From an uncultured bacterium (GTDB taxonomy: Bacteria > Actinomycetota > Coriobacteriia > Coriobacteriales > Coriobacteriaceae), in contig CATWBO010000038.1 in the NCBI GenBank assembly GCA_958349055.1, positions 1 to 21,346 on the forward strand: 21,346 bases of DNA. Reading direction: 5' to 3'. The position numbers and the translations under genes are program-made. The notes beneath the pieces are model-generated. The model was given only the letters and a program-made list of their open reading frames with translations. It did no database searches and had not been told where the DNA came from. The stretch's first letter is position 1. Each line of letters opens with the position of its first letter. Below are positions 1-7,027 of the stretch, one piece after another.

Positions 1-23
1 ACGCAGCCCCCGGGCGGGGCCCG

Positions 24-89
24 CCTATATCGTCCCGCGCGCAGTTTCGCAGCAACGCGAGAATGTTTGAGCACGGGATGATATATAGG
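24..89. other. Imperfect long stem-loop downstream of dut
   Basis: Positions 24-30 (CCTATAT) pair with 83-89 and 31-37 (CGTCCCG) pair with 74-80 through one G-T wobble, with a 2-nt bulge at 81-82. Inside the loop, TCGC at 47-50 and GCGA at 57-60 form a small hairpin. The AT-rich outer arm stands out in G+C-rich DNA. It lies about 40 bp past the dut stop on the leftward transcript and has no clear T-run, so it is not a textbook intrinsic terminator. It could be part of a structured RNA, a processing site or a factor-binding site. Nothing else is recognisable in 1-127. Confidence 0.4.
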
Positions 90-127
90 GCTCTCCCACA
101 GGTGAGCGAACGTAAGAGGCTATGCGA

Positions 128-571
128 CTAAGCCACGCCGCTGGAGCCGAAGCCTCCTTTGCCTCGGTCGGTTTCGTCTAGTTCGTCTACCTCTATGAGG
201 TTGACCGTGGGGACTTCTTGGATGACGAGTTGGGCTATGCGGTCGCCTTTGTTGACTTGGATGTTGTTGGTGGGATCTAGGTTGATGAGGATGACTTTGA
301 GTTCGCCTCGGTAGTGGGCGTCGATGAGGCCGGGCGTGTTGACTATAGACAGGCCTTGTTTGATGGCCAGGCCGCTGCGGGGCTGGACGAAGCCGGCGTA
401 GCCGTCGGGCAGAGCGATGGCCAGGCCCGTGGAGACCAGACGGCGCTCAAAGGGCTTCAGGACACAGTCCTCGTTAGAACGTAGGTCCAGACCGGCGTCT
501 GTGGGGTGAGCGTATTTGGGAAGCTCAACCGAGGGGTCGAGACGTTTAATGTTGACGGTAATGTTGGACAT
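128..571 (-). CDS. dut: dUTP diphosphatase (dUTPase)
   Basis: Hydrolyses dUTP to dUMP and pyrophosphate, keeping uracil out of DNA and supplying dUMP for thymidylate synthesis; cytosolic homotrimer. All five trimeric dUTPase motifs are visible: DAGLDL at 25-30, PRSGLA at 64-69, motif 3 at 81-93 with catalytic Asp84 and the dUMP-binding Tyr87, GDRIAQLVI at 109-117, and the flexible glycine-rich motif RGKGGFGSSG at 136-145. The length of 147 residues is normal. The ATG at 571 lies 4 bp after the nrdR stop, and its ribosome binding site (AAGGTGA) overlaps that stop codon, so the two are probably translated from one transcript. As the last gene of a run starting at the LexA-boxed promoter near 1620, it may be SOS-linked; that is inference. 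Confidence 0.97.
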   Translation of the reverse strand: MSNITVNIKRLDPSVELPKYAHPTDAGLDLRSNEDCVLKPFERRLVSTGLAIALPDGYAGFVQPRSGLAIKQGLSIVNTPGLIDAHYRGELKVILINLDPTNNIQVNKGDRIAQLVIQEVPTVNLIEVDELDETDRGKGGFGSSGVA

Positions 572-575
572 GGAA

Positions 576-1019
576 TCACCTTAGCTTGTCGAGCTCTTGC
601 AGAAACTCATCGACGTCTTTGAAATCGCGGTAGACCGAGGCAAAGCGAATGTAGGCCACTTTGTCGATCTTGGCCAAGCGCTTGAGCACCATGTCACCCA
701 ACTCATGGGACGTGACGGCCGTCAGTGTGCGAGAGCGCAGCTCGACCTCGATGTCGTCGATAATCTCATTGAGCTTCTTAGTGTCGATATCGCGCTTGAT
801 GGTGGCGCGCATCAAGCCGACGAGCAGCTTATTGCGATCAAACCGCTGCTTGGTTCCGTCTGACTTAATGACCTCGATTGGGTCTTCGCATCGCTCGAAC
901 GTTGTAAAGCGGTAGTTACACGAGCAACATTCGCGACGGCGCTTAATGGTGTTATTTGACTCCTGCATACGGGAATCAACGACGCGGGTATGTGCCTTTC
1001 CGCATTTGGGACAGCGCAT
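576..1019 (-). CDS. nrdR: Transcriptional repressor NrdR
   Basis: Senses dATP/ATP through an ATP-cone domain and represses ribonucleotide reductase genes by binding NrdR boxes. The N-terminal zinc ribbon uses Cys3, Cys6, Cys31 and Cys34 (CPKC and CCSC) and is followed by the basic RRRE stretch and RFTTFER typical of the family. The ATP-cone spans roughly residues 47-137. The length of 147 residues is typical. The start at 1019 has a strong GAGGAGG site. It sits 51 bp downstream of the LysM gene and 4 bp upstream of dut. In M. tuberculosis nrdR (Rv2718c) likewise follows the LysM gene Rv2719c, which is divergent from lexA. No reductase gene is present here, so its targets lie elsewhere. Confidence 0.97.
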   Translation of the reverse strand: MRCPKCGKAHTRVVDSRMQESNNTIKRRRECCSCNYRFTTFERCEDPIEVIKSDGTKQRFDRNKLLVGLMRATIKRDIDTKKLNEIIDDIEVELRSRTLTAVTSHELGDMVLKRLAKIDKVAYIRFASVYRDFKDVDEFLQELDKLR

Positions 1020-1070
1020 GGTACCTCCTCTTAAACGATAACAAGGGTACCATGCGCAGCGCGATAATGA

Positions 1071-1523
1071 TTACGAACGAGCAGGAACCTTAAGATGCGC
1101 ACCGGCGGCGAGCGAACCATGCTCCAGATGATTGACATTACGGATCGTGTCAGAAGTCTCTTGCGTGGAAAGGCCTTCGATTGGATATTCCTCGGCAAGC
1201 GACCAAAGAGAATCGCCAGCTTGAACGCGAATGGTCTCGTAGGTAATGTTGGAAACGGACTCGGCATACGCGGCGTGACGAGCGCTAAAGACCGACGTAG
1301 CGAGGACAAAGAAGAGCGTAAGCGCAACGGCGACGGCGACAATCGTCGGAACCTTCAGGGAAACGCGGGCCGGCGCGACTACAGCCTGCTGATTACAAGC
1401 AGGCTTTACGGTCAAAGGCTGAATGCCGGAGCGGCCACCCTGAACAACCGTAAAAGTAGGTTCTGCAGGCGTCTCGAGCTTAAGGGCAAGGTTACCCTGG
1501 ACCATATTCGTTGCGTTCATCAT
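1071..1523 (-). CDS. LysM membrane protein, YneA/ChiZ-like SOS cell-division suppressor
   Basis: Encodes 150 residues: an N-terminal region of about 57 residues with no recognised domain, one membrane segment at about 59-79, then a LysM domain at about 96-147 (ETIRVQAGDSLWSLAEEY). LysM binds peptidoglycan, so this part should lie outside the membrane. The gene is divergent from lexA behind a promoter overlapped by LexA boxes. B. subtilis YneA (single membrane helix plus LysM) and M. tuberculosis Rv2719c occupy the same place and delay division after DNA damage, so the same role is inferred. It is longer than YneA (about 105 residues) because of the N-terminal extension. Tandem ATGs at 1523 and 1520 follow a GAGGAGA site. 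No hydrolase domain is visible. The LysM call is firm; the division role rests on context. Confidence 0.85.
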   Translation of the reverse strand: MMNATNMVQGNLALKLETPAEPTFTVVQGGRSGIQPLTVKPACNQQAVVAPARVSLKVPTIVAVAVALTLFFVLATSVFSARHAAYAESVSNITYETIRVQAGDSLWSLAEEYPIEGLSTQETSDTIRNVNHLEHGSLAAGAHLKVPARS

Positions 1524-1590
1524 GTTCTCCTCTCGCGTGTTTTGCTGAGAACAGTTTTATCAAGCCGAGCGGACAAAAATGTCTAGCGCG

Positions 1591-1604
1591 AGAACGAATG
1601 TTCG
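1591..1604. promoter_or_regulatory. LexA (SOS) box 1
   Basis: Core GAAC-GAAT-GTTC at 1592-1603 matches the Gram-positive LexA operator GAACnnnnGTTC. It covers the expected transcription start of the leftward LysM promoter (about 1602). Confidence 0.85.
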
Positions 1605-1608
1605 GTTA

Positions 1609-1638
1609 TTATTATCTTCGAACAGTTGTTCCTGTCAA
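1609..1638 (-). promoter_or_regulatory. Promoter for the LysM-nrdR-dut operon
   Basis: On the minus strand TTGACA (1633-1638) and TAATAA (1609-1614) are separated by 18 bp, close to the sigma-A consensus. LexA box 2 fills the spacer and box 1 covers the start point, so bound LexA should block RNA polymerase directly. The predicted leader to the ATG at 1523 is about 80 nt. Confidence 0.75.
1619..1632. promoter_or_regulatory. LexA (SOS) box 2
   Basis: CGAACAGTTGTTCC contains the core GAAC-AGTT-GTTC at 1620-1631. It lies inside the spacer of the leftward promoter and exactly 28 bp from boxes 1 and 3. Confidence 0.88.
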
Positions 1639-1646
1639 GCAAAATT

Positions 1647-1660
1647 CGAACATTTGTTTG
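1647..1660. promoter_or_regulatory. LexA (SOS) box 3
   Basis: CGAACATTTGTTTG has one mismatch in the GAACnnnnGTTC core (GTTT). It is the box nearest lexA, ending 23 bp before the lexA ATG, and probably mediates lexA autorepression. I could not find a convincing rightward -35/-10 pair; the best is a weak TTCGAA (1617-1622) with CAAAAT (1640-1645). Confidence 0.72.
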
Positions 1661-1683
1661 ACATGGGTAGAGAGGATGCCCTG

Positions 1684-2328
1684 ATGGCTCGCAAAATTAC
1701 CAAGCGTCAGCAGCAAATTTACGACTTCATCAAGGAATATCAGCAGGAGAAGGGTTATCCGCCCAGCGTGCGCGAGATGGCTTCTGCCGTGGGCCTTTCC
1801 TCCCCCAGCACCGTGCACGCCCATCTCTCTGCCCTGGAGGCGCGCGGGCTACTCAAGCGCGATGCCACCAAACCGCGCGCCCTGGAACTCTTTAACGAGG
1901 ACGGTTCCTCTGTCACAATTTCTAAATCTGACGAGCCCACCGCACCTCGCGGAACGGTCTCGCTGCCGCTCGTTGGTCGCGTCGCGGCTGGGATTCCCAT
2001 TCTGGCCGAGCAGAATATCGAAGACACTTTTACTATCCCGACCGAAATCGCGACTGATCAGGGTTCCTTTATCCTTGAGGTGCATGGGAGCTCAATGATC
2101 AATGTCGGCATCTTCAATGGCGATTACATCATCGTCCGTGAACAAAAGAGTGCCATGAACGGCGAAATTGTCGTGGCCATGATTGATGGTTCAGCGACCG
2201 TCAAGACGTTCTACAAGGAGCAGGGGCGCGTGCGCTTGCAGCCCGAGAACGACACTATGGAGCCTATCTATGCGACGAACCCCGTTATTTTGGGTAAAGT
2301 TGTCGGTTTAATGCGCCGGTTCTCGTAA
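1684..2328 (+). CDS. lexA: LexA repressor
   Basis: SOS master repressor that self-cleaves when RecA filaments form on single-stranded DNA. The protein has 214 residues. The N-terminal winged helix-turn-helix covers about 1-65 (RQQQIYDFI, PPSVREMASAVGL, STVHAHL). The S24-type latent protease follows, with the Ala102-Gly103 cleavage bond in VAAGIP, Ser137 in HGSSMI and Lys174 in TVKTFY as the catalytic dyad. An upstream in-frame start at 1579 would add residues translated from the LexA boxes themselves, and 1663 has no good site. ATG 1684 has GAGAGGA about 7 nt upstream, and its product begins as family members do. The stop overlaps the next start by one base (TAATG). Confidence 0.98.
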   Translation: MARKITKRQQQIYDFIKEYQQEKGYPPSVREMASAVGLSSPSTVHAHLSALEARGLLKRDATKPRALELFNEDGSSVTISKSDEPTAPRGTVSLPLVGRVAAGIPILAEQNIEDTFTIPTEIATDQGSFILEVHGSSMINVGIFNGDYIIVREQKSAMNGEIVVAMIDGSATVKTFYKEQGRVRLQPENDTMEPIYATNPVILGKVVGLMRRFS

Positions 2329-3032
2329 TGCAAAAACGCATCACCATCTTTGATACCGTCCGCGGGTTTACGATGATTTCTATGGCAGGTTTTCACGCTT
2401 GCTACGATCTCGCCTACCTGTACGGCTGGAATATGCCCTGGTTTACCCAGTCAGTCTTTCAAGACATCTGGCGCGCCAGCATCAGCTGGGTATTTTTGTT
2501 TATCGCGGGTTGGATGTGTACCCTTTCGCGCAACAATATCAAACGTGCCGCCAAATACGCCTTAGCAGCACTCGTCGTCTGGTTGGCAACAACACTTGTC
2601 TCAGTCGACGATTCGGTTAATTTTGGCATCATCTACTGCATGGCCGCATGTACCGGCATCGTGGCGTTGACCGATCCCGTCCTTAAGAAGATATCGGCGA
2701 GATGGAGCATGCCCCTATGCCTTGTGTTGTTCGCCCTCACCTGGAGCATCCCCAAAACGACCTACCCTGTCCCCTACCTGGCGTGGCTGGGATTTCCGAG
2801 CCCTGGGTTTGTCTCGGGTGATTACTACCCCATCATCCCGTTTATCTTTATGTATCTTGCAGGATACTTCGCCGCACACATAGCGCAGGAAATCGATAAG
2901 ACCGTCCCTAGCTGGGCCTACGCCAACCCCCTGCCGGCGCTCGCCAGCCTTGGACGTCACGCACTCCCCTTTTATCTGCTGCATCAGCCCATCATTCTGG
3001 GCATTTTGGAGCTCGTCTACTCGGTGCGATAA
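2328..3032 (+). CDS. DUF1624 / heparan-alpha-glucosaminide N-acetyltransferase-like membrane protein
   Basis: A 234-residue multi-pass membrane protein with about seven hydrophobic segments (around 12-30, 49-66, 76-94, 98-116, 127-144, 168-187, 213-230). The N-terminus has the DUF1624/HGSNAT-like pattern FDTVRGFTMISMAGFHACYDL split around Arg12-Gly13 and His23; a second conserved-looking histidine, His219, lies in LLHQP. Relatives are annotated as transmembrane acetyltransferases that move acetyl groups across the membrane onto amino sugars, but the bacterial substrate is unknown. Its ATG shares a base with the lexA stop, so it should be co-transcribed and coupled with lexA. Its last 16 bp overlap the convergent hflX end. 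Family assignment is likely; substrate is not known. Confidence 0.8.
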   Translation: MQKRITIFDTVRGFTMISMAGFHACYDLAYLYGWNMPWFTQSVFQDIWRASISWVFLFIAGWMCTLSRNNIKRAAKYALAALVVWLATTLVSVDDSVNFGIIYCMAACTGIVALTDPVLKKISARWSMPLCLVLFALTWSIPKTTYPVPYLAWLGFPSPGFVSGDYYPIIPFIFMYLAGYFAAHIAQEIDKTVPSWAYANPLPALASLGRHALPFYLLHQPIILGILELVYSVR

Positions 3033-4306
3033 CGCTCGAGCCGCGGTGCAATACGAGCCGGCAACTTCGCCACAATGCGAACACCGTCCTCGAGATATTC
3101 CTCATGCAGAAGGGTTCCCTGCTCATGCACCAGCGTGATGAGAGCGCCCTCGCGATACGGAATGTCAGCGGAGAGCAACACATCGGTGGCAGCTGCCTCA
3201 CGAGCAATGCGATCGACGAGATCGTCGAGCCCCTCGCCCGTTTGGGCCGAGAACAGAACGGCTTCCGGATAGCGACGACGGAAACTCAATCGATCAACGC
3301 TATCGAGAAGATCGTTTTTATTGAATACGGTCAGCGTTAAACGCTCTCCGGCGCCGATCTCATCAAGCACGCGGTCGACAGCCTCCAGCTGCCGCTCATA
3401 GTCCTCGTCAGACGCATCTACGACTTTGAGAATTAGATCGGCACCCAACACCTCGGACAGCGTCGATTTAAAGGCATCGACCAGACCATGCGGCAGCTTT
3501 TGAATAAAGCCGACGGTATCGGTAATCGTCATGCCGCGACCGCCGGGCAGGCGATACGAACGCGTCGTAGGGTCGAGCGTAGCAAACAGCTTGTCCTGCG
3601 AAAGTACCGTAGAGCCGGTCAGACGATTGAGCAACGTCGATTTACCGGCATTGGTATAACCGGCTAACGCGACGCGAAACGCCGGTGACTCAATGCGGCT
3701 CTTGGATTGAACATCGCGACGCTGTTCAACCTGCTTGAGCTCACGACGAAGCGCAGCGATCTTATTACGAATGAGGCGACGGTCGACCTCGAGCTGACTT
3801 TCGCCCTGACCAAAACGTGAGCCGATGCCGCCGCGCGTCTGCTCCTTGGCGAGATGGCTCCACATGCCACGCAGGCGAGGCAACAAATATTGAAGCTGTG
3901 CCAGCTGTACCTGCAGGCGTCCCTCACGCGTCTGAGCATGCAGACCAAAGATATCCAGGATCAGTGCTGTACGATCGATAATCTTTACCGGCTCGCCCAC
4001 GGCTTTCTCCAAATAGGATTGCTGCGAGGGGGTCAGGTCGTCGTCAAAAATAACGACATCGGCATCCATGCGATGCACCAGGCCGCAAAGCTCCTCTACC
4101 TTACCGGAACCGATAAACGATTTAGGATACGGCTTTACCAAACGCTGCGACAAGCGTGCCACGCACTGGGCACCAGCTGTGTGGGCAAGACGCTCCAGCT
4201 CATCAAGCGAGCGATCGAGCGGCCATGCATTGTCGCGCCACTCAACACCAACTAAAATGGCACGCTCGGGCTCGGGTGCCGTGGGAACAAGGGGGAAACG
4301 GGCCAT
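3017..4306 (-). CDS. hflX: GTPase HflX
   Basis: Ribosome-associated GTPase that binds the 50S subunit and splits stalled or hibernating ribosomes under stress. The 429-residue protein has the N-terminal HflX domain and a helical linker (about 1-205), then the G domain: P-loop GYTNAGKS at 216-223, switch region FATLDPTTR at 241-249, DTVGF at 263-267 and NKND at 329-332, with a short C-terminal domain. The linker motif reads GQGESQLE where GPGETQLE is usual. The ATG at 4306 overlaps the miaA stop by one base. It is the last gene of the leftward block; its stop codon lies inside the end of the convergent membrane protein gene, so no separate terminator fits between them. Confidence 0.97.
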   Translation of the reverse strand: MARFPLVPTAPEPERAILVGVEWRDNAWPLDRSLDELERLAHTAGAQCVARLSQRLVKPYPKSFIGSGKVEELCGLVHRMDADVVIFDDDLTPSQQSYLEKAVGEPVKIIDRTALILDIFGLHAQTREGRLQVQLAQLQYLLPRLRGMWSHLAKEQTRGGIGSRFGQGESQLEVDRRLIRNKIAALRRELKQVEQRRDVQSKSRIESPAFRVALAGYTNAGKSTLLNRLTGSTVLSQDKLFATLDPTTRSYRLPGGRGMTITDTVGFIQKLPHGLVDAFKSTLSEVLGADLILKVVDASDEDYERQLEAVDRVLDEIGAGERLTLTVFNKNDLLDSVDRLSFRRRYPEAVLFSAQTGEGLDDLVDRIAREAAATDVLLSADIPYREGALITLVHEQGTLLHEEYLEDGVRIVAKLPARIAPRLERYRTE

Positions 4307-5244
4307 TAGGCAGCCTCAATACGATGCAGGATATCCTCAACGACCTCATCGATCGCGCATTCATCCATATCAAACCACACGATACGGTCATCGCGCTTAA
4401 ACCACGAAAGCTGACGCTTGGCATAACGACGCGAACGCATCTTAATGAGTTCGCGAGCCTCATCCATGCTCATCACGCCATTGAAAGCATCGATGATCTC
4501 TTTATAACCAATTGCCTGCATCGACGTCAGGGCATCTCCCAGCCCCTGGTCCATAAGACCGCGGACCTCATCGACAAGACCCTGCTCAAACATCAGATCG
4601 ACGCGCAGATTAATGCGCTCGTAGAGCACCTCGCGATTACGCGTCAGACCAAACCATAGGGCATGATAATGCTCGCGCGGAACACTAAACTGACTTTTTT
4701 GCTGTGCATAGGAGATACCATCATCATGCATCTCGAGCGCACGAATCACACGGCGCACGTTATGGGGATGAATAACAGCAGCCGATTCTGGATCGCGCTC
4801 GGCAAGCAAGGCATGCAGTTCTTCCTCGCCAATACGCTCGGCAAGCTCCTGATAGCCCGCACGGCGATCGTCCTCAAGTTCACCCGAGGGAAAGTCCATC
4901 TCATCGAGGGCGGCCTTGAGATACAGCCCCGTACCTCCGCAAAAAACCGGCAGGCAACCCGAACCAAGGAGACGTTCAACATGCGCGCGAGCGTCAGCCT
5001 GATAAAGCGCAGCAGAATATGCCACACCCGGCTCTACAATGTCGACGAGACGCAGCGGCGCCGTGCACTCATCGGGCGCCATCTTTGCGGTACCGATATC
5101 CATGCCGCGATAGATTTGCATCGCATCGCACGACAGCACTTCGGACGAAAGACGAGCTGCCAAACGGTCGGCAACATCACTCTTACCAACCGCCGTCGGA
5201 CCGACGATCGCAACGGCGGAAAGACCTGCCCCGGGAGAAACCAT
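4306..5244 (-). CDS. miaA: tRNA dimethylallyltransferase MiaA
   Basis: Transfers a dimethylallyl group to N6 of A37 in tRNAs that read UNN codons, giving i6A37, the substrate for MiaB. The 312-residue protein has the P-loop GPTAVGKS at 15-22 and the CDAMQIYRGMDIGTAK region with Asp40 (general base) and Gln43 (A37 recognition), followed by the insertion domain and the C-terminal RYAKRQLSWF motif that contacts tRNA. The start at 5244 overlaps the miaB stop (TAATG), and its own stop overlaps the hflX start in the same way, so miaB-miaA-hflX are translationally coupled. It lies directly beside the enzyme that uses its product. Confidence 0.97.
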   Translation of the reverse strand: MVSPGAGLSAVAIVGPTAVGKSDVADRLAARLSSEVLSCDAMQIYRGMDIGTAKMAPDECTAPLRLVDIVEPGVAYSAALYQADARAHVERLLGSGCLPVFCGGTGLYLKAALDEMDFPSGELEDDRRAGYQELAERIGEEELHALLAERDPESAAVIHPHNVRRVIRALEMHDDGISYAQQKSQFSVPREHYHALWFGLTRNREVLYERINLRVDLMFEQGLVDEVRGLMDQGLGDALTSMQAIGYKEIIDAFNGVMSMDEARELIKMRSRRYAKRQLSWFKRDDRIVWFDMDECAIDEVVEDILHRIEAA

Positions 5245-6614
5245 TAGCGCGGCTCGCCCACAACGGAACCGGACAAATACCAGGTCTTGGCAACGTCAAC
5301 ATCAACATCAACGATCTTGCCAACAAGCTGATCGATGCTGTAACCCTCGGGAATAGGCGCATGCACGGTCTGATTCTTGGGGCTCTTGCCCAGCAGGACC
5401 GCATCGTTCTTTTTACTCGTTCCCTCAATGAGCGTGGGAACCACAGTATGAAGCTCGCCCTGGTTGTACTCGTGTGCCGTGGTCTCGATAACCTTAACCA
5501 GGCGATTGAAACGCTCGAAAATAACCTCATGCGGCGTAGGATCGTCAATCTCGGCGGCCGGGGTACCGGCGCGCTTGGAATAAATGAAGGTATAGGCCTG
5601 AGCATAGCGGACCGTCTCGGCAAGTGAGAGCGTCTGCTCAAAGTCTTCTTCAGTCTCGCCCGGGAAGCCAACGATAATGTCGGTCGAGAGCGCGATATCG
5701 GGCATGCGGTTGCGAATGCGATCGACAAGGCCCAGATAGTCCTCGCGTGTATAACGGCGATTCATCTCTTTGAGGATCCGCGTCGAACCGGACTGGACGG
5801 CCAAGTGCAGCTGCGGCATAACGGCAGGCGTCTCGGCCATGGCGTCGATGGTCTCGGGCAACAGGTCCTTGGGATGCGAAGACGTAAAGAAGATGCGCTC
5901 CACACCCGTATCGCCCACGGCACGCAGCAGATCGGCAAAACGCGGCTTGCCAAACAGATCGCGACCATATGAGTTAACGTTTTGGCCCAGCAGCGTAATC
6001 TCACGCACGCCTTGGCGCACCAAACCGGTCACCTCGTCGACAATCTCCTCGAAGGGGCGGCTCTTTTCGCGACCGCGCACGTACGGCACGATACAATAGG
6101 TGCAGAAATTATTGCAGCCCGTCATGATGGGCACCCAGGCGTGATACTGGGTCTCGCGATGCCACGGCATGCTCATGGCGTCCGTATCCTCATGCTCATT
6201 GGTGCGGATATGACGCTTACCATCAAGGAACGCCTCGGCAATAAGCTCGGCCACATGCGCGATGGAATGCGTGCCAAAGATGACATTGACGTTATCGACG
6301 TTGGTGAGCAGGCCCTCGCCATCGCGCTGCGCGATGCAACCGCCAACGGCAACCACGCGCTTGCCCGAAGGCGAAGGCGGCAGGCTTTTGCAGGAATTGC
6401 ACTGACCGTACAGGCGAGTATCGGCGGCCTCGCGCACGCAGCACGTCATGAAGACAACGATATCGGCATGCGCGGGATCGAGCGCCATGAGGCAGCCATA
6501 CGAATCAAGCAGACCGCTCACACGCTCGGAGTCGTGCTGATTCATCTGGCAGCCAAAGGTGCGGATAAAGTAGGTTTTACCGGCAAGAATATCGCGTACG
6601 GAACGCTGGTCCAT
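5244..6614 (-). CDS. miaB: tRNA-2-methylthio-N6-dimethylallyladenosine synthase MiaB
   Basis: Radical-SAM methylthiotransferase that converts i6A37 to ms2i6A37. With the ATG at 6614 it is 456 residues. The N-terminal domain supplies Cys22 (FGCQMN), Cys58 (MTCCVRE) and Cys93 (VGGCIAQ) for the auxiliary 4Fe-4S cluster. The radical-SAM triad is Cys167, Cys171 and Cys174 (GCNNFCTYC). A TRAM domain ends the protein. Three starts are possible: TTG 6632, ATG 6620 and ATG 6614. AGGA at 6624-6627 is 3 nt from 6620 but 9 nt from 6614, so 6614 is preferred. An extra CNSC pair (Cys72, Cys75) is present. The 45-bp gap after spoVS has no hairpin, so read-through from the rny promoter is plausible. Confidence 0.96.
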   Translation of the reverse strand: MDQRSVRDILAGKTYFIRTFGCQMNQHDSERVSGLLDSYGCLMALDPAHADIVVFMTCCVREAADTRLYGQCNSCKSLPPSPSGKRVVAVGGCIAQRDGEGLLTNVDNVNVIFGTHSIAHVAELIAEAFLDGKRHIRTNEHEDTDAMSMPWHRETQYHAWVPIMTGCNNFCTYCIVPYVRGREKSRPFEEIVDEVTGLVRQGVREITLLGQNVNSYGRDLFGKPRFADLLRAVGDTGVERIFFTSSHPKDLLPETIDAMAETPAVMPQLHLAVQSGSTRILKEMNRRYTREDYLGLVDRIRNRMPDIALSTDIIVGFPGETEEDFEQTLSLAETVRYAQAYTFIYSKRAGTPAAEIDDPTPHEVIFERFNRLVKVIETTAHEYNQGELHTVVPTLIEGTSKKNDAVLLGKSPKNQTVHAPIPEGYSIDQLVGKIVDVDVDVAKTWYLSGSVVGEPR

Positions 6615-6659
6615 GTGCATAAGTCCTAACAATGGGGAGCAAAACGAGGCAATCAGAAG

Positions 6660-6977
6660 CTATGCCACAGGCTTAACATCATCCATGACGACGTTATCCA
6701 TAGCAGCTCGATTGATCTGGTGAACGTAGATAGAAAGGCGGATGGCCGTGCGCGACTCCCCGTTAATGAGGATGTCGGAGAACACGGGCGCGCAGGAAAT
6801 ATCAAAACCAGTTGGAATCAAAAAACCGCGCGCGATAGCAACGGCCTTAATGGCCTGGTTGACGGCACCGGCGCCGACACACTGGATGTTGACGGGTACA
6901 CCATCCTTGACCATGCCGGCGATGGCGCCGGCAACGGACGCGGGCGATGATTTGCTTGATACCTTCAGGCAATCCAT
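6660..6977 (-). CDS. spoVS: Stage V sporulation protein S-like (SpoVS)
   Basis: A 105-residue protein whose first 85 residues match the very conserved SpoVS family (KVSSKSSPASVAGAIAG, VGAGAVNQAIKAVAIARGF, FSDILINGESRTAIRL). SpoVS is a small Alba-like protein probably binding nucleic acid; in B. subtilis it affects sporulation and septation, but it is common in non-sporulating bacteria where its role is unknown. The ATG at 6977 has a strong AGGAGT site; a longer frame beginning at 7052 adds residues without family similarity and was rejected. About 20 C-terminal residues (QINRAAMDNVVMDDVKPVA) extend beyond the usual 86. The rny-X-spoVS-miaB order matches B. subtilis, where X is ymdB. No sporulation genes are in the window. 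Confidence 0.93.
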   Translation of the reverse strand: MDCLKVSSKSSPASVAGAIAGMVKDGVPVNIQCVGAGAVNQAIKAVAIARGFLIPTGFDISCAPVFSDILINGESRTAIRLSIYVHQINRAAMDNVVMDDVKPVA

Positions 6978-7027
6978 GAAGAAACTCCTGCATTTAAAAG
7001 TACGTTTTAACTGCAATAACTGTATCG

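Noticed and set aside
6..20. GCCCC/GGGGC hairpin as a dut terminator
   Set aside because: Only 5 bp of stem and no T-run on the leftward strand; likely chance in G+C-rich DNA.
1579..1683. N-terminal extension of LexA
   Set aside because: The extra codons would translate the LexA boxes; the family start and a good ribosome site are at 1684.
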